NCBI GenBank assembly: GCA_944331885.1
Contig: CALVJF010000059.1
Location: forward strand, 1-5,268
Reading direction: 5' to 3'
DNA: 5,268 bases
From: an uncultured Bacilli bacterium
Lineage (GTDB): Bacteria > Bacillota_I > Bacilli_A > RF39 > UBA660
The position numbers and the translations under genes were made by a program. Shown piece by piece: positions 1 through 5,268 of the stretch. The notes beneath the pieces are model-generated. The model worked only from the letters and a program-made list of their open reading frames with translations. It was not told the origin of the DNA and made no database searches. Position 1 is the stretch's first letter; every line of letters begins with the position of its first letter.

Positions 1-484
1 TAGAAGATTTATCAAATATATCTATAAATATATCGTCACTATAATCGTGATTACCACTCACGGCATATTTAAATAGAGTTGCATTTATATTTTTTAAGTT
101 ATTAATAAGTTCTTGTTTTTGAGAATCATTTAATTGGTGATTTTTGTCTAATAAATCACCAGTGAAAACAACAATATCTGGTTTTAATTCATTAATTTTT
201 TTTATTATTTTTTGCATTTCTTTGTTGTTAATTGTTGTTGCATAATGTAAATCTGAGAAATGGACTATTTTTAAGCCATTCATTTCTTCTGGAATTTTGG
301 AAGATTCAACTTTATATTCTTTGATAATGTATCCTTTTGTTCCGATAAAATGTGCATATGCTAATGCTAAGCAAAATATTAAAAATAATATACCGATAAT
401 TTTTAAGATTATATGTTTTTTCTTTTTTGGCTCTTCTAAATTAGCATTTTCTTCTGTTGGTAATTCTTTTATTTCTTTCTTCAT
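1..484 (-). CDS. Membrane-anchored calcineurin-like metallophosphoesterase (partial, C-terminus beyond window)
   Basis: The first 161 residues are visible; the gene continues past base 1. A Lys/Glu-rich cytoplasmic start (1-24) is followed by one hydrophobic segment (about 25-45), then a phosphoesterase domain. Metal-binding blocks visible are SDLH (D78, H80), GDLLD (G109, D110) and GNHD (N145, H146), in the order and spacing of the YkuE-like branch of the calcineurin-like phosphoesterase family. The later His motifs (GHxH type) would lie outside the window. Known relatives are dinuclear-metal phosphohydrolases; some act at the membrane on lipid or wall substrates, but nothing here gives the substrate. 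Topology suggests an extracytoplasmic catalytic domain. The ATG at 484 is preceded by AAGGAG and is the last gene of a three-gene operon, 10 bp after the CPBP gene. Family assignment is firm; the biological role is unknown. Confidence 0.93.
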   Translation of the reverse strand, partial: MKKEIKELPTEENANLEEPKKKKHIILKIIGILFLIFCLALAYAHFIGTKGYIIKEYKVESSKIPEEMNGLKIVHFSDLHYATTINNKEMQKIIKKINELKPDIVVFTGDLLDKNHQLNDSQKQELINNLKNINATLFKYAVSGNHDYSDDIFIDIFDKSS

Positions 485-489
485 TTGCA

Positions 490-495
490 CTCCTT
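490..495 (-). promoter_or_regulatory. Shine-Dalgarno site of the metallophosphoesterase gene, overlapping the upstream stop
   Basis: Read on the minus strand, the sequence is TAAAGGAGTGCAAATG. The AAGGAG begins on the last base of the TAA stop of the CPBP gene, and the ATG follows 5 bases later. This fixes the start at 484 and suggests that ribosomes finishing the CPBP gene re-initiate here. Confidence 0.85.
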
Positions 496-1181
496 TATAA
501 TATAGTTAGCAATAATAACAATATTGTTAAACTGTTATGAATACAGTGGTATGTAATACTGGTAAAAATATTATTACTTTTAATATACATATAACTAAAG
601 GCAATGCCTAAGGAACTATAAGGAATAATATATAAAAGATTTTGTAAAGTTAATCCACCGCTAATTAAATGTGCTGATCCAAATAATACGCCTGTAAAAA
701 TAATAAATTGGTATTTATTACTAAAAGTCTTGGTAAAACTCTTTTTAAAAATTAGTTCTTCACAAATTGGCGCAAAGATTACCATGCTAGGAATTGCATA
801 AATGGCCATCGTAGTTAAAAGCTCACGATTATTAGCTTCATTAGTTGCAATACCACCATCAAATAAAATAATATTTATAATGAGGTTAGAGATAACCATT
901 GCTATGTATCCCCAAACATAATATTTAAAATACTTTTTTATTTCAGGTTTTTTAATAAATTCTTTGAATTCTTGTTTAATATTTTTAGCAAAATATAAGA
1001 TAACGATAATAGTTGTTATAGCTTGTGCGGTTAGAAGAAGAATACTTGCTAAAAAGGGTGATGGTTCATTAATAAATGGTAAAATAGGTAATAAGACTAT
1101 GTTAGGAAGAAATAAATAAATAATAATTATTAGGATTCCTTTACATAATTCAGAAAATGATATCGTGTTATTATTTGTCAT
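495..1181 (-). CDS. CPBP-family intramembrane glutamic protease homologue (Abi/CAAX protease-like)
   Basis: This 228-aa, highly hydrophobic protein has about six to eight predicted membrane segments. The three CPBP motifs are present in order: the Glu pair E141-E142 in the ICEELIFKK context, F167-G-S-A-H171 (FxxxH), and H212-C-I-H-N216 (HxxxN). In the family the Glu and His residues form an intramembrane active site that activates water for peptide cleavage; members act in prenyl-protein processing, bacteriocin immunity or surface-protein handling. The first motif normally reads EExxxR, but here the Arg position is Lys146 (followed by Lys147), a conservative change. Length is typical of compact bacterial members. 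It lies 10 bp from both operon neighbours. The start at 1181 is supported by AAGGAG 6 bases upstream. The substrate cannot be told; the adjacent thioredoxin-like gene and divergent surface-protein operon make envelope function likely. Confidence 0.92.
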   Translation of the reverse strand: MTNNNTISFSELCKGILIIIIYLFLPNIVLLPILPFINEPSPFLASILLLTAQAITTIIVILYFAKNIKQEFKEFIKKPEIKKYFKYYVWGYIAMVISNLIINIILFDGGIATNEANNRELLTTMAIYAIPSMVIFAPICEELIFKKSFTKTFSNKYQFIIFTGVLFGSAHLISGGLTLQNLLYIIPYSSLGIAFSYMYIKSNNIFTSITYHCIHNSLTILLLLLTIL

Positions 1182-1187
1182 ATGGTT

Positions 1188-1193
1188 CTCCTT
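1188..1193 (-). promoter_or_regulatory. Shine-Dalgarno site of the CPBP gene, overlapping the upstream stop
   Basis: The minus strand reads TAAGGAGAACCATATG. The last two bases of the thioredoxin-like gene's stop codon are the first two of AAGGAG, and the ATG lies 6 bases further on. The same stop-overlapping arrangement occurs at the next junction, so both downstream genes look translationally coupled to the one before. Confidence 0.85.
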
Positions 1194-1647
1194 ATTCGAT
1201 GTATCCTAAGTTCTTTAGGCGGGCAATAATGTCGTCTCTTGTTCTACTTCCTACTAAACGATTTAGAGTTGATTTTTCTTGACCGTTTTCAATAAATATA
1301 GTAGTTGGAGTCCCATTAATAGTAGCAATACTATTTAAATAAGCTTTTTCTTCAGAATTAGTTAATGTGTCTGTTTGAATCTCGTAAGCGTATAAATTAT
1401 ATTCGAGTAATACTTTTTTTAAGACTGGTTTGTATTGGGCGCAATGTGAACAATCGGAAGCTGTTAATACAAGAATAAAAGAATCTTGGTTATCAATTTT
1501 TTCTTTTAATGTGTCGTAATGTAGTTCAATTAAACGAGCATCTAGCTTTTTTTGCTCTTGATTCATTTTGTAACTAGCGTATAGCATTCCACCTATAGCT
1601 AGTAATCCTATTGCTATTATTATAATTGTTATAAATTTTTTATTCAT
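1192..1647 (-). CDS. Membrane-anchored thioredoxin-like thiol-disulfide oxidoreductase
   Basis: This 151-aa protein has a short basic start, one N-terminal membrane segment (about 4-24) and a small thioredoxin-fold domain. The buried beta strand (SFILVLTAS, 56-64) leads into C66-S-H-C69, the CxxC redox motif, followed by a helix. The cis-Pro loop is at T113-P114, followed by the strand TTIFIENG. The domain is short, like PedC/bacteriocin-accessory and other Gram-positive extracytoplasmic thioredoxin-like proteins. An N-terminal anchor with no other membrane segment places the CxxC outside the cytoplasm if the usual topology holds. It is the first gene of the minus-strand operon, with AAGGTGAT just before its ATG. 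Whether it oxidises, reduces or isomerises disulfides cannot be read from the CSHC dipeptide. The neighbouring divergent operon encodes a Cys-rich exported protein, a plausible client. Confidence 0.9.
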   Translation of the reverse strand: MNKKFITIIIIAIGLLAIGGMLYASYKMNQEQKKLDARLIELHYDTLKEKIDNQDSFILVLTASDCSHCAQYKPVLKKVLLEYNLYAYEIQTDTLTNSEEKAYLNSIATINGTPTTIFIENGQEKSTLNRLVGSRTRDDIIARLKNLGYIE

Positions 1648-1662
1648 ATTATCACCTTTTTA

Positions 1663-1691
1663 ATAATAACACATTTGTTTTGGTGTGGCAA
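1663..1691 (-). promoter_or_regulatory. Candidate sigma-A promoter of the minus-strand operon
   Basis: The minus strand shows TTGCCA (1691-1686, five of six consensus bases), a 17-bp spacer ending in an extended TGT, then TATTAT (1668-1663). Transcription would start around 1656-1658, only about 9-11 bases before the ATG at 1647. The mRNA leader would then consist of little more than the AAGGTGAT ribosome site. The match is good, but the very short leader makes it tentative. Confidence 0.55.
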
Positions 1692-1706
1692 TTGTTGAAA
1701 TTAGTA

Positions 1707-1735
1707 TTGTTCTTTTTTATAACTCATGCTACAAT
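1707..1735 (+). promoter_or_regulatory. Candidate sigma-A promoter of the surface-protein operon
   Basis: The sequence shows TTGTTC (1707-1712), a 17-bp spacer and TACAAT (1730-1735) preceded by the extended -10 TGC (1727-1729). The -35 matches consensus at only three bases, but the extended -10 compensates. Transcription would start near 1741-1743, leaving a leader of about 22 bases that includes AGGTGA at 1755-1760 before the ATG at 1764. The -35 box is separated from that of the opposing promoter by only 15 bp. Confidence 0.6.
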
Positions 1736-1763
1736 TATATTTAGAAAAATAGGTAGGTGAACT

Positions 1764-2474
1764 ATGAAAAAAATTATAGTCGTATTTTGGGCATTATTAG
1801 TTACTACATTTATTGGCATAATTACTGTAAAAGCTGAGTGTGGGTATGCTGAGAGAAATAATTATCGTAGTCAAGCTAATAATATGAAGTTTAAATATGA
1901 AATAGCTGAAAAAACTTTAGAAGGTAACGTCGATGGTGAAGAGGTGCCGGTTACTCAAACATATATGAAAATATATATTTATAATTTGACTGAAGATTTG
2001 AAATTGACAGTCAAAGATCCAGAAATAAAAAAGACTTGGAATTATACATATGATGATGTTAAAGATGGTGTGATAATTTTTAATTCTGAAGATGTGTCTA
2101 GAGTTATAAATTATGAATTTGATGTTTATGCTGCTGATGAAACTTGTGATACTGATGAATTAAGGATTAGTACTTTGAGGGTTCCGAAATTTAATACATA
2201 TTATTATTGGGAAATGTGTGAGGAAACTCCAGAGTTTTATTTGTGCCAGAAATTTATTGAAACGGATAAAACTTATGAGGAATTTGTATCAGAAAGAGAT
2301 GATTATTTAAAAAAGCTTAATAATTCTGCGGAAGAAACTGTTGAAGATGAAAGCTTTTTTGAAAATTTAAGAGATTTTATAGTTAAGTATAAATATGTAA
2401 TAATTCTTATAGCTATTATAACTGGTGTTGGCGTTTTTGTGATAGTTAAAAAGAAAAGGAGTAGAATCGTATAA
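1764..2474 (+). CDS. Small type I membrane surface protein, unrecognised family
   Basis: I do not recognise this 236-aa protein. It begins with a clear Sec signal peptide: MKK, a hydrophobic core (4-21), and a VKA cleavage site after A24. A mostly beta-strand ectodomain (about 40-145) follows, then an acidic, helix-prone stalk (about 165-208), one membrane segment (about 210-228) and a basic tail (KKKRSR) that acts as stop-transfer. The ectodomain has four cysteines (26, 128, 152, 161), enough for two disulfides. C152 and C161 flank an aromatic stretch, YYYWEMCEETPEFYLC. There is no LPXTG motif, so anchoring is by the membrane helix. It is the first gene of its operon, and its stop overlaps the ATG of the giant thioester-type protein by one base. 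This suggests matched production and perhaps a membrane partner, chaperone or anchor role, which is inference. AGGTGA at 1755-1760 supports the start. Confidence 0.85.
   Translation: MKKIIVVFWALLVTTFIGIITVKAECGYAERNNYRSQANNMKFKYEIAEKTLEGNVDGEEVPVTQTYMKIYIYNLTEDLKLTVKDPEIKKTWNYTYDDVKDGVIIFNSEDVSRVINYEFDVYAADETCDTDELRISTLRVPKFNTYYYWEMCEETPEFYLCQKFIETDKTYEEFVSERDDYLKKLNNSAEETVEDESFFENLRDFIVKYKYVIILIAIITGVGVFVIVKKKRSRIV
2455..2461 (+). promoter_or_regulatory. Shine-Dalgarno site of the giant surface-protein gene, inside the upstream gene
   Basis: AAAGGAG lies within the Lys/Arg-rich tail codons of the 236-aa protein, 12 bases before the ATG at 2474. The spacing is somewhat long. The TAATG stop-start overlap suggests that termination-reinitiation assists. 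No other in-frame start near the membrane segment is better placed, so 2474 is preferred. Confidence 0.7.
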
Positions 2475-5268
2475 TGAAAAAGGCAATAGATACTAAAATT
2501 ACATATTTAATTGTTTTGTGTGTGACTATAGTTTTATTATTTGGAATTGTAGTTGTAAATGGTTTACCTAATAGTTTTGGCGTTGGTGCTAATGGAAGTG
2601 GTGCTGGTGGTGGCCCAGCAGAAGGAACTGGTGAAAATAGTGGTGATGGTTCTTCGGGAACAATAAATGCTGCTTTAACACAAACTGCTAAAGTGGAAAG
2701 TTCAAAAGATTATTGTAAGAGTTTTTATATAAGTCCTAAAAAACCAGCATATAATTCTGGAATAAAAAATAATAGGAGAATCCAGACCGGTTTAGGGGCT
2801 TTCACAATAAGTGAATATTTGGTTTCTATAAATAAAAGTGGTGAAAACTGTGCTAATGATAATTCAAAATATATTGCATATTGTTTGGATCCATCCAATT
2901 CAGGGCCTACATCATCTGATAGTACTTATAGATGGGAGAGAGATTTAAATCCTGAAAGTAATGGTACTGTTGGAAGATATGATAGAGGAATTGTCTATAT
3001 TTATCAAAACGCTTACCCAAACCATAATTATAATAATAATCAATATTTAACGAGCGATAATTATATGATTACAAACATAGCAGCTCGTTGGTTGACTTAT
3101 CATGTAGGATTTAACTACGGTGGATTGGGTCATGAATCTGTAGGAGATTATAAATATAATGGTGAAGCTTATCGTTACACTTCAATGTTTATTGATGGAT
3201 TATGTAATGATAGTAATTCAAAATGTAAATATTATAGATTTAGACCTTCAACTAGCGCTGGAACTAATATTTATAATGCTGCTGTAGCGTTATATAATGA
3301 AGCCAAAAATGCAACAATAGATGATATATGGAAAGGCCAAAATGAGCTGACTTTTAGTAGTACTGTAGAGGTAGAAAAAACGCAAATTGATGAATCTTTC
3401 TCATTTGTAAAAAATATAACGGGTACTTTATCTGGTATTGATGCATTTGATGGTACAGATAAAACTAAGAGTTATGTTAAAAATTTAAGAGTCACATGTG
3501 ATAATGACAAAATTAAATGCGAAATTTTAGATGAAGCGGGAAATCCAATATCTGCTGAGAAAGTATTAAATGATGGAAGTACTTCTGAATTAAAATATCA
3601 AGTAAGATTATCTGGAAAATTATCTGATCTTGCTGCTAAAACTGTAAAAGTTGAGGTGGAGGTTGATTATTTTGATTCAAGAGATTATACTAATGCGATG
3701 ATTGCATATTCAACTACTCATGGTGCAAATTTTCAAAGAATGATTTTATTCGCTGAAAGTACTGTTCGTGGTAAAAAGCAAACTTTTGAAGTTTCTATGT
3801 GCGATATTGATATAACTCAATTTCAAGATGTTGAAGAAGTTGAAGAATATTTTTATAACTATTGTGATGTAGCTTGCTTTAAATCACCAAAATTAACTCC
3901 TGGAGATCCTAGTTTTGATAAAGATGAGTTTTTAAATGAAGGATGCTGCGGTCAATTGGCTGTCGATGATCCTATTTACGAACAATATTGTACTTTTGAT
4001 TGTATAAAAACATATTTACCTAATGTTTGTGATGATTCCGGTGAACCTGTAGAAGCATATGTAAAAGAAGGAATTGAAAAAGCAACCGGAGAAGTTAATT
4101 ATAATTTGTGTGTAACTGATATGCGTAATAATATACCTGCTAATGCTCCAAAGAAAGATGCAGCTGGTAATAGTTATAGAATGCCTTTACCTAGTGATAC
4201 TGAAAATAAAAAGAATAGATATTGTTCTGTGTCTTGTATAGAAGATTGGGAATTTACATTGCCAGGATCACAACATGACATTCAAGCTGGTACTTACTTT
4301 ATGCTAAGTGCTAAGATGAAAGGAACAAGAACTTGTGTTACAACAAATATTAAGTATGGTTCACAGTCTGGTCAATATAAAGAAGGGTATTTCTTATATG
4401 ATTTAGACGATATTAATGATCAAATTGTAGAAGCCTTTAACTATTGGCAAACTTTAATTTGGGTTAAGCAAGGTGTAGAAGATGGGAAAAAGATTGATGA
4501 AAATGACGAAGATGTACATAGTTCCCATGGCTGTTGTTCAGGTGAGTGCGGTGAGGATGCTGAACCTTGTTGTAGTGGATCTGGACCAGAAAAAGCAGAG
4601 TGGAAAGAATCTGAAACTGTCGATAAAAGTATAGTTTTATATGTTTATAATAAAAATTCTAATAATACGGGAGAAGGAACAATAAGTACTAAAACACAAA
4701 GCTTAAAAAATAATGATTACTTTAATATGGATGATGTTTATGGATATGGTTCTGTTAGTTGTGGTTGTGATGGCTGTGATGTTGTAGAAGTTGACTGGGA
4801 TTCAGATGGAAATTATACTAAGCTATCTGGTATGATAGCGCAAGCTGAACAAAGTTATAATGAATTGATTGGTGATCGTGAGGACATGATTGATGAAATC
4901 AAAGATTGCTCGGCTTGGCAAAACGACTATGAATTTGATCCGATAATTTCTTATGCATATGAAGAAGATTACTATATGTCAACATTTATTAAAGAAAATA
5001 ATTACTTTATTGCTCAAGTTGGAGAAGATGAAATGAAAGCTGAAGCTGATGCACCATTGTATTGCCAAGATTCTTATGCTGATGATTATTATGAATGTCA
5101 GGGAGGTTCAGCATCTTCTTCTCAAACTGACAACGATAAAGTTATCTCTACTTGTAAAATAGATGGAGGATGTGAAACTATTAAAATTGTTGTTCCTAAA
5201 AATCAAAATATTAAGTTACAAGAATCTAGAGCTTCATTATATAAACCATATACAGTGTTCTATACAAA
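2474..5268 (+). CDS. Giant Cys-rich thioester-domain-like surface protein (partial, C-terminus beyond window)
   Basis: An uninterrupted frame of 931 codons continues past the window. A basic start leads into one membrane segment (about 10-28) with no clear signal-peptidase site, so it may stay as an anchor. A Gly-rich linker (34-62) follows, then a region resembling the thioester/TQXA domain of Gram-positive adhesins (about 105-285), with YCLD at 136-139 and TNIA at 200-203. Residues about 288-445 look beta-rich. From about 443 the chain is Cys-rich: 25 of its 33 cysteines lie in 443-900, including three Y-C-x3-C motifs and the clusters 682-700 and 763-768. Two helix-prone segments (about 640-668 and 781-812) flank those clusters. 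No second membrane helix is seen. Relatives with intact Cys-Gln thioesters bind host amines covalently; here the Gln position is Asn, so that chemistry is doubtful. Surface adhesin is the best guess; the C-terminal anchor lies outside the window. Confidence 0.85.
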   Translation, partial: MKKAIDTKITYLIVLCVTIVLLFGIVVVNGLPNSFGVGANGSGAGGGPAEGTGENSGDGSSGTINAALTQTAKVESSKDYCKSFYISPKKPAYNSGIKNNRRIQTGLGAFTISEYLVSINKSGENCANDNSKYIAYCLDPSNSGPTSSDSTYRWERDLNPESNGTVGRYDRGIVYIYQNAYPNHNYNNNQYLTSDNYMITNIAARWLTYHVGFNYGGLGHESVGDYKYNGEAYRYTSMFIDGLCNDSNSKCKYYRFRPSTSAGTNIYNAAVALYNEAKNATIDDIWKGQNELTFSSTVEVEKTQIDESFSFVKNITGTLSGIDAFDGTDKTKSYVKNLRVTCDNDKIKCEILDEAGNPISAEKVLNDGSTSELKYQVRLSGKLSDLAAKTVKVEVEVDYFDSRDYTNAMIAYSTTHGANFQRMILFAESTVRGKKQTFEVSMCDIDITQFQDVEEVEEYFYNYCDVACFKSPKLTPGDPSFDKDEFLNEGCCGQLAVDDPIYEQYCTFDCIKTYLPNVCDDSGEPVEAYVKEGIEKATGEVNYNLCVTDMRNNIPANAPKKDAAGNSYRMPLPSDTENKKNRYCSVSCIEDWEFTLPGSQHDIQAGTYFMLSAKMKGTRTCVTTNIKYGSQSGQYKEGYFLYDLDDINDQIVEAFNYWQTLIWVKQGVEDGKKIDENDEDVHSSHGCCSGECGEDAEPCCSGSGPEKAEWKESETVDKSIVLYVYNKNSNNTGEGTISTKTQSLKNNDYFNMDDVYGYGSVSCGCDGCDVVEVDWDSDGNYTKLSGMIAQAEQSYNELIGDREDMIDEIKDCSAWQNDYEFDPIISYAYEEDYYMSTFIKENNYFIAQVGEDEMKAEADAPLYCQDSYADDYYECQGGSASSSQTDNDKVISTCKIDGGCETIKIVVPKNQNIKLQESRASLYKPYTVFYT
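2573..2659 (+). repeat. Gly-rich low-complexity linker within the giant protein
   Basis: Residues 34-62 contain 12 Gly in 29 residues, the rest mostly Ser, Ala, Asn and Glu. The DNA is visibly richer in G than its surroundings (repeated GGT/GGA codons). It separates the N-terminal membrane segment from the thioester-like domain and probably acts as a flexible tether. Unequal repeat copying could vary its length between strains. Confidence 0.75.
2786..3328 (+). other. Thioester (TQXA/TED)-like domain with Asn in place of Gln
   Basis: Residues about 105-285 of the giant protein. The Cys block reads KYIAYCLDP, matching the [YFL]C-x-[DN] nucleophile motif of the family (C137). About 64 residues later, MITNIAARW corresponds to the TQxA block, but the thioester-forming Gln is Asn201 (codon AAC at 3074-3076). 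Other family-like traits are the RGIVYIYQNAYP stretch before the second block and a helical end (YNAAVALYNEAKNA). Domain limits are approximate. The assignment rests on motif recognition, not alignment. Confidence 0.68.
3860..4243 (+). repeat. Three copies of a Y-C-x3-C-[FI]-[KE] motif in the Cys-rich ectodomain
   Basis: The motif occurs as YCDVACFK (463-470), YCTFDCIK (505-512) and YCSVSCIE (583-590), with starts 42 and 78 residues apart. Between copies lie further cysteines (C491-C492, C519, C546). The pattern suggests serial small disulfide-knotted modules. Divergence between copies at the DNA level indicates old duplication or structural constraint rather than recent copying. Confidence 0.7.
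4517..4777 (+). other. Two dense Cys clusters in the giant protein
   Basis: The first cluster, residues 682-700, reads H-x2-H-x-C-C-x3-C-x6-C-C with Gly and acidic residues between. The second, residues 763-768, is CGCDGC. Between them lies an apparent beta-strand segment (SIVLYVYNKNS). Such clusters could form closely packed disulfides or bind metal ions; the sequence alone cannot decide. Confidence 0.6.

Noticed and set aside
297..500. Plus-strand open frame of 67 codons
   Set aside because: It lies antisense within the metallophosphoesterase gene, whose metal motifs and ribosome site are clear. It has no Shine-Dalgarno site and no family features.
1764..1841. Lipoprotein signal at C26 of the 236-aa protein
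   Set aside because: The residue before the Cys is Glu (VKAEC), which does not fit a lipobox. The VKA signal-peptidase I site and the C-terminal membrane helix explain export and anchoring.
2400..2474. Sortase anchor on the 236-aa protein
   Set aside because: A hydrophobic segment plus basic tail is present, but no LPXTG-like motif precedes it.
2474..2530. Lipobox at C16 of the giant protein
   Set aside because: The Cys is preceded by Leu and lies inside the hydrophobic core with more hydrophobic sequence after it, so it is a membrane-segment residue.
1..5268. Recoding of TGA to Trp, as in mycoplasmas
   Set aside because: No gene has an in-frame TGA, and Trp residues are encoded by TGG throughout.
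1..5268. CRISPR array, tRNA or rRNA, insertion sequence, or rho-independent terminator
   Set aside because: No regularly spaced repeats, RNA-gene signatures, transposase or strong GC hairpin followed by a T-run were seen. Both operons continue past the window edges, so no terminators are expected inside.

Overview
The window is AT-rich (roughly 30% GC by eye) and uses the standard bacterial code: no in-frame TGA occurs in any gene and every Trp codon I read is TGG. The three complete genes all end in TAA, and the genes have strong AAGGAG or AGGTGA Shine-Dalgarno sites. AT-rich codon use, tightly packed operons and a Gram-positive thioester-type surface protein suggest a low-GC Bacillota, perhaps an uncultured gut Bacilli lineage such as the RF39-like, Mollicutes-related groups. 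The taxonomic assignment is inference. The standard code argues against Mycoplasmatales proper.

Two divergent operons share a 116-bp intergenic region (1648-1763). On the minus strand, in transcription order, lie a membrane-anchored thioredoxin-like protein (1192-1647), a CPBP-family intramembrane protease homologue (495-1181) and a membrane-anchored calcineurin-like metallophosphoesterase that runs off the left edge (1-484). The gaps are 10 bp, and each downstream Shine-Dalgarno site overlaps the preceding stop codon. On the plus strand, a 236-aa type I membrane protein (1764-2474) shares one base (TAATG) with a very large exported protein (2474 to beyond 5268, at least 931 residues). That open frame is the main content of the window.

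The large protein has an N-terminal membrane segment, a Gly-rich linker, a domain resembling the Gram-positive thioester (TQXA/TED) adhesin domain, a beta-rich region, and then an unusually Cys-rich ectodomain. That ectodomain carries three copies of a Y-C-x3-C-[FI]-[KE] motif and two dense Cys clusters. The nucleophile motif of the thioester domain (YCLD) is intact, but the TQxA glutamine is Asn (TNIA), so the classical Cys-Gln thioester may not form.

A plausible but unproven joint picture is a two-component surface system, a small membrane-spanning partner plus a giant disulfide-rich adhesin. It is encoded back-to-back with a membrane thiol-disulfide oxidoreductase homologue that could act on its many cysteines.
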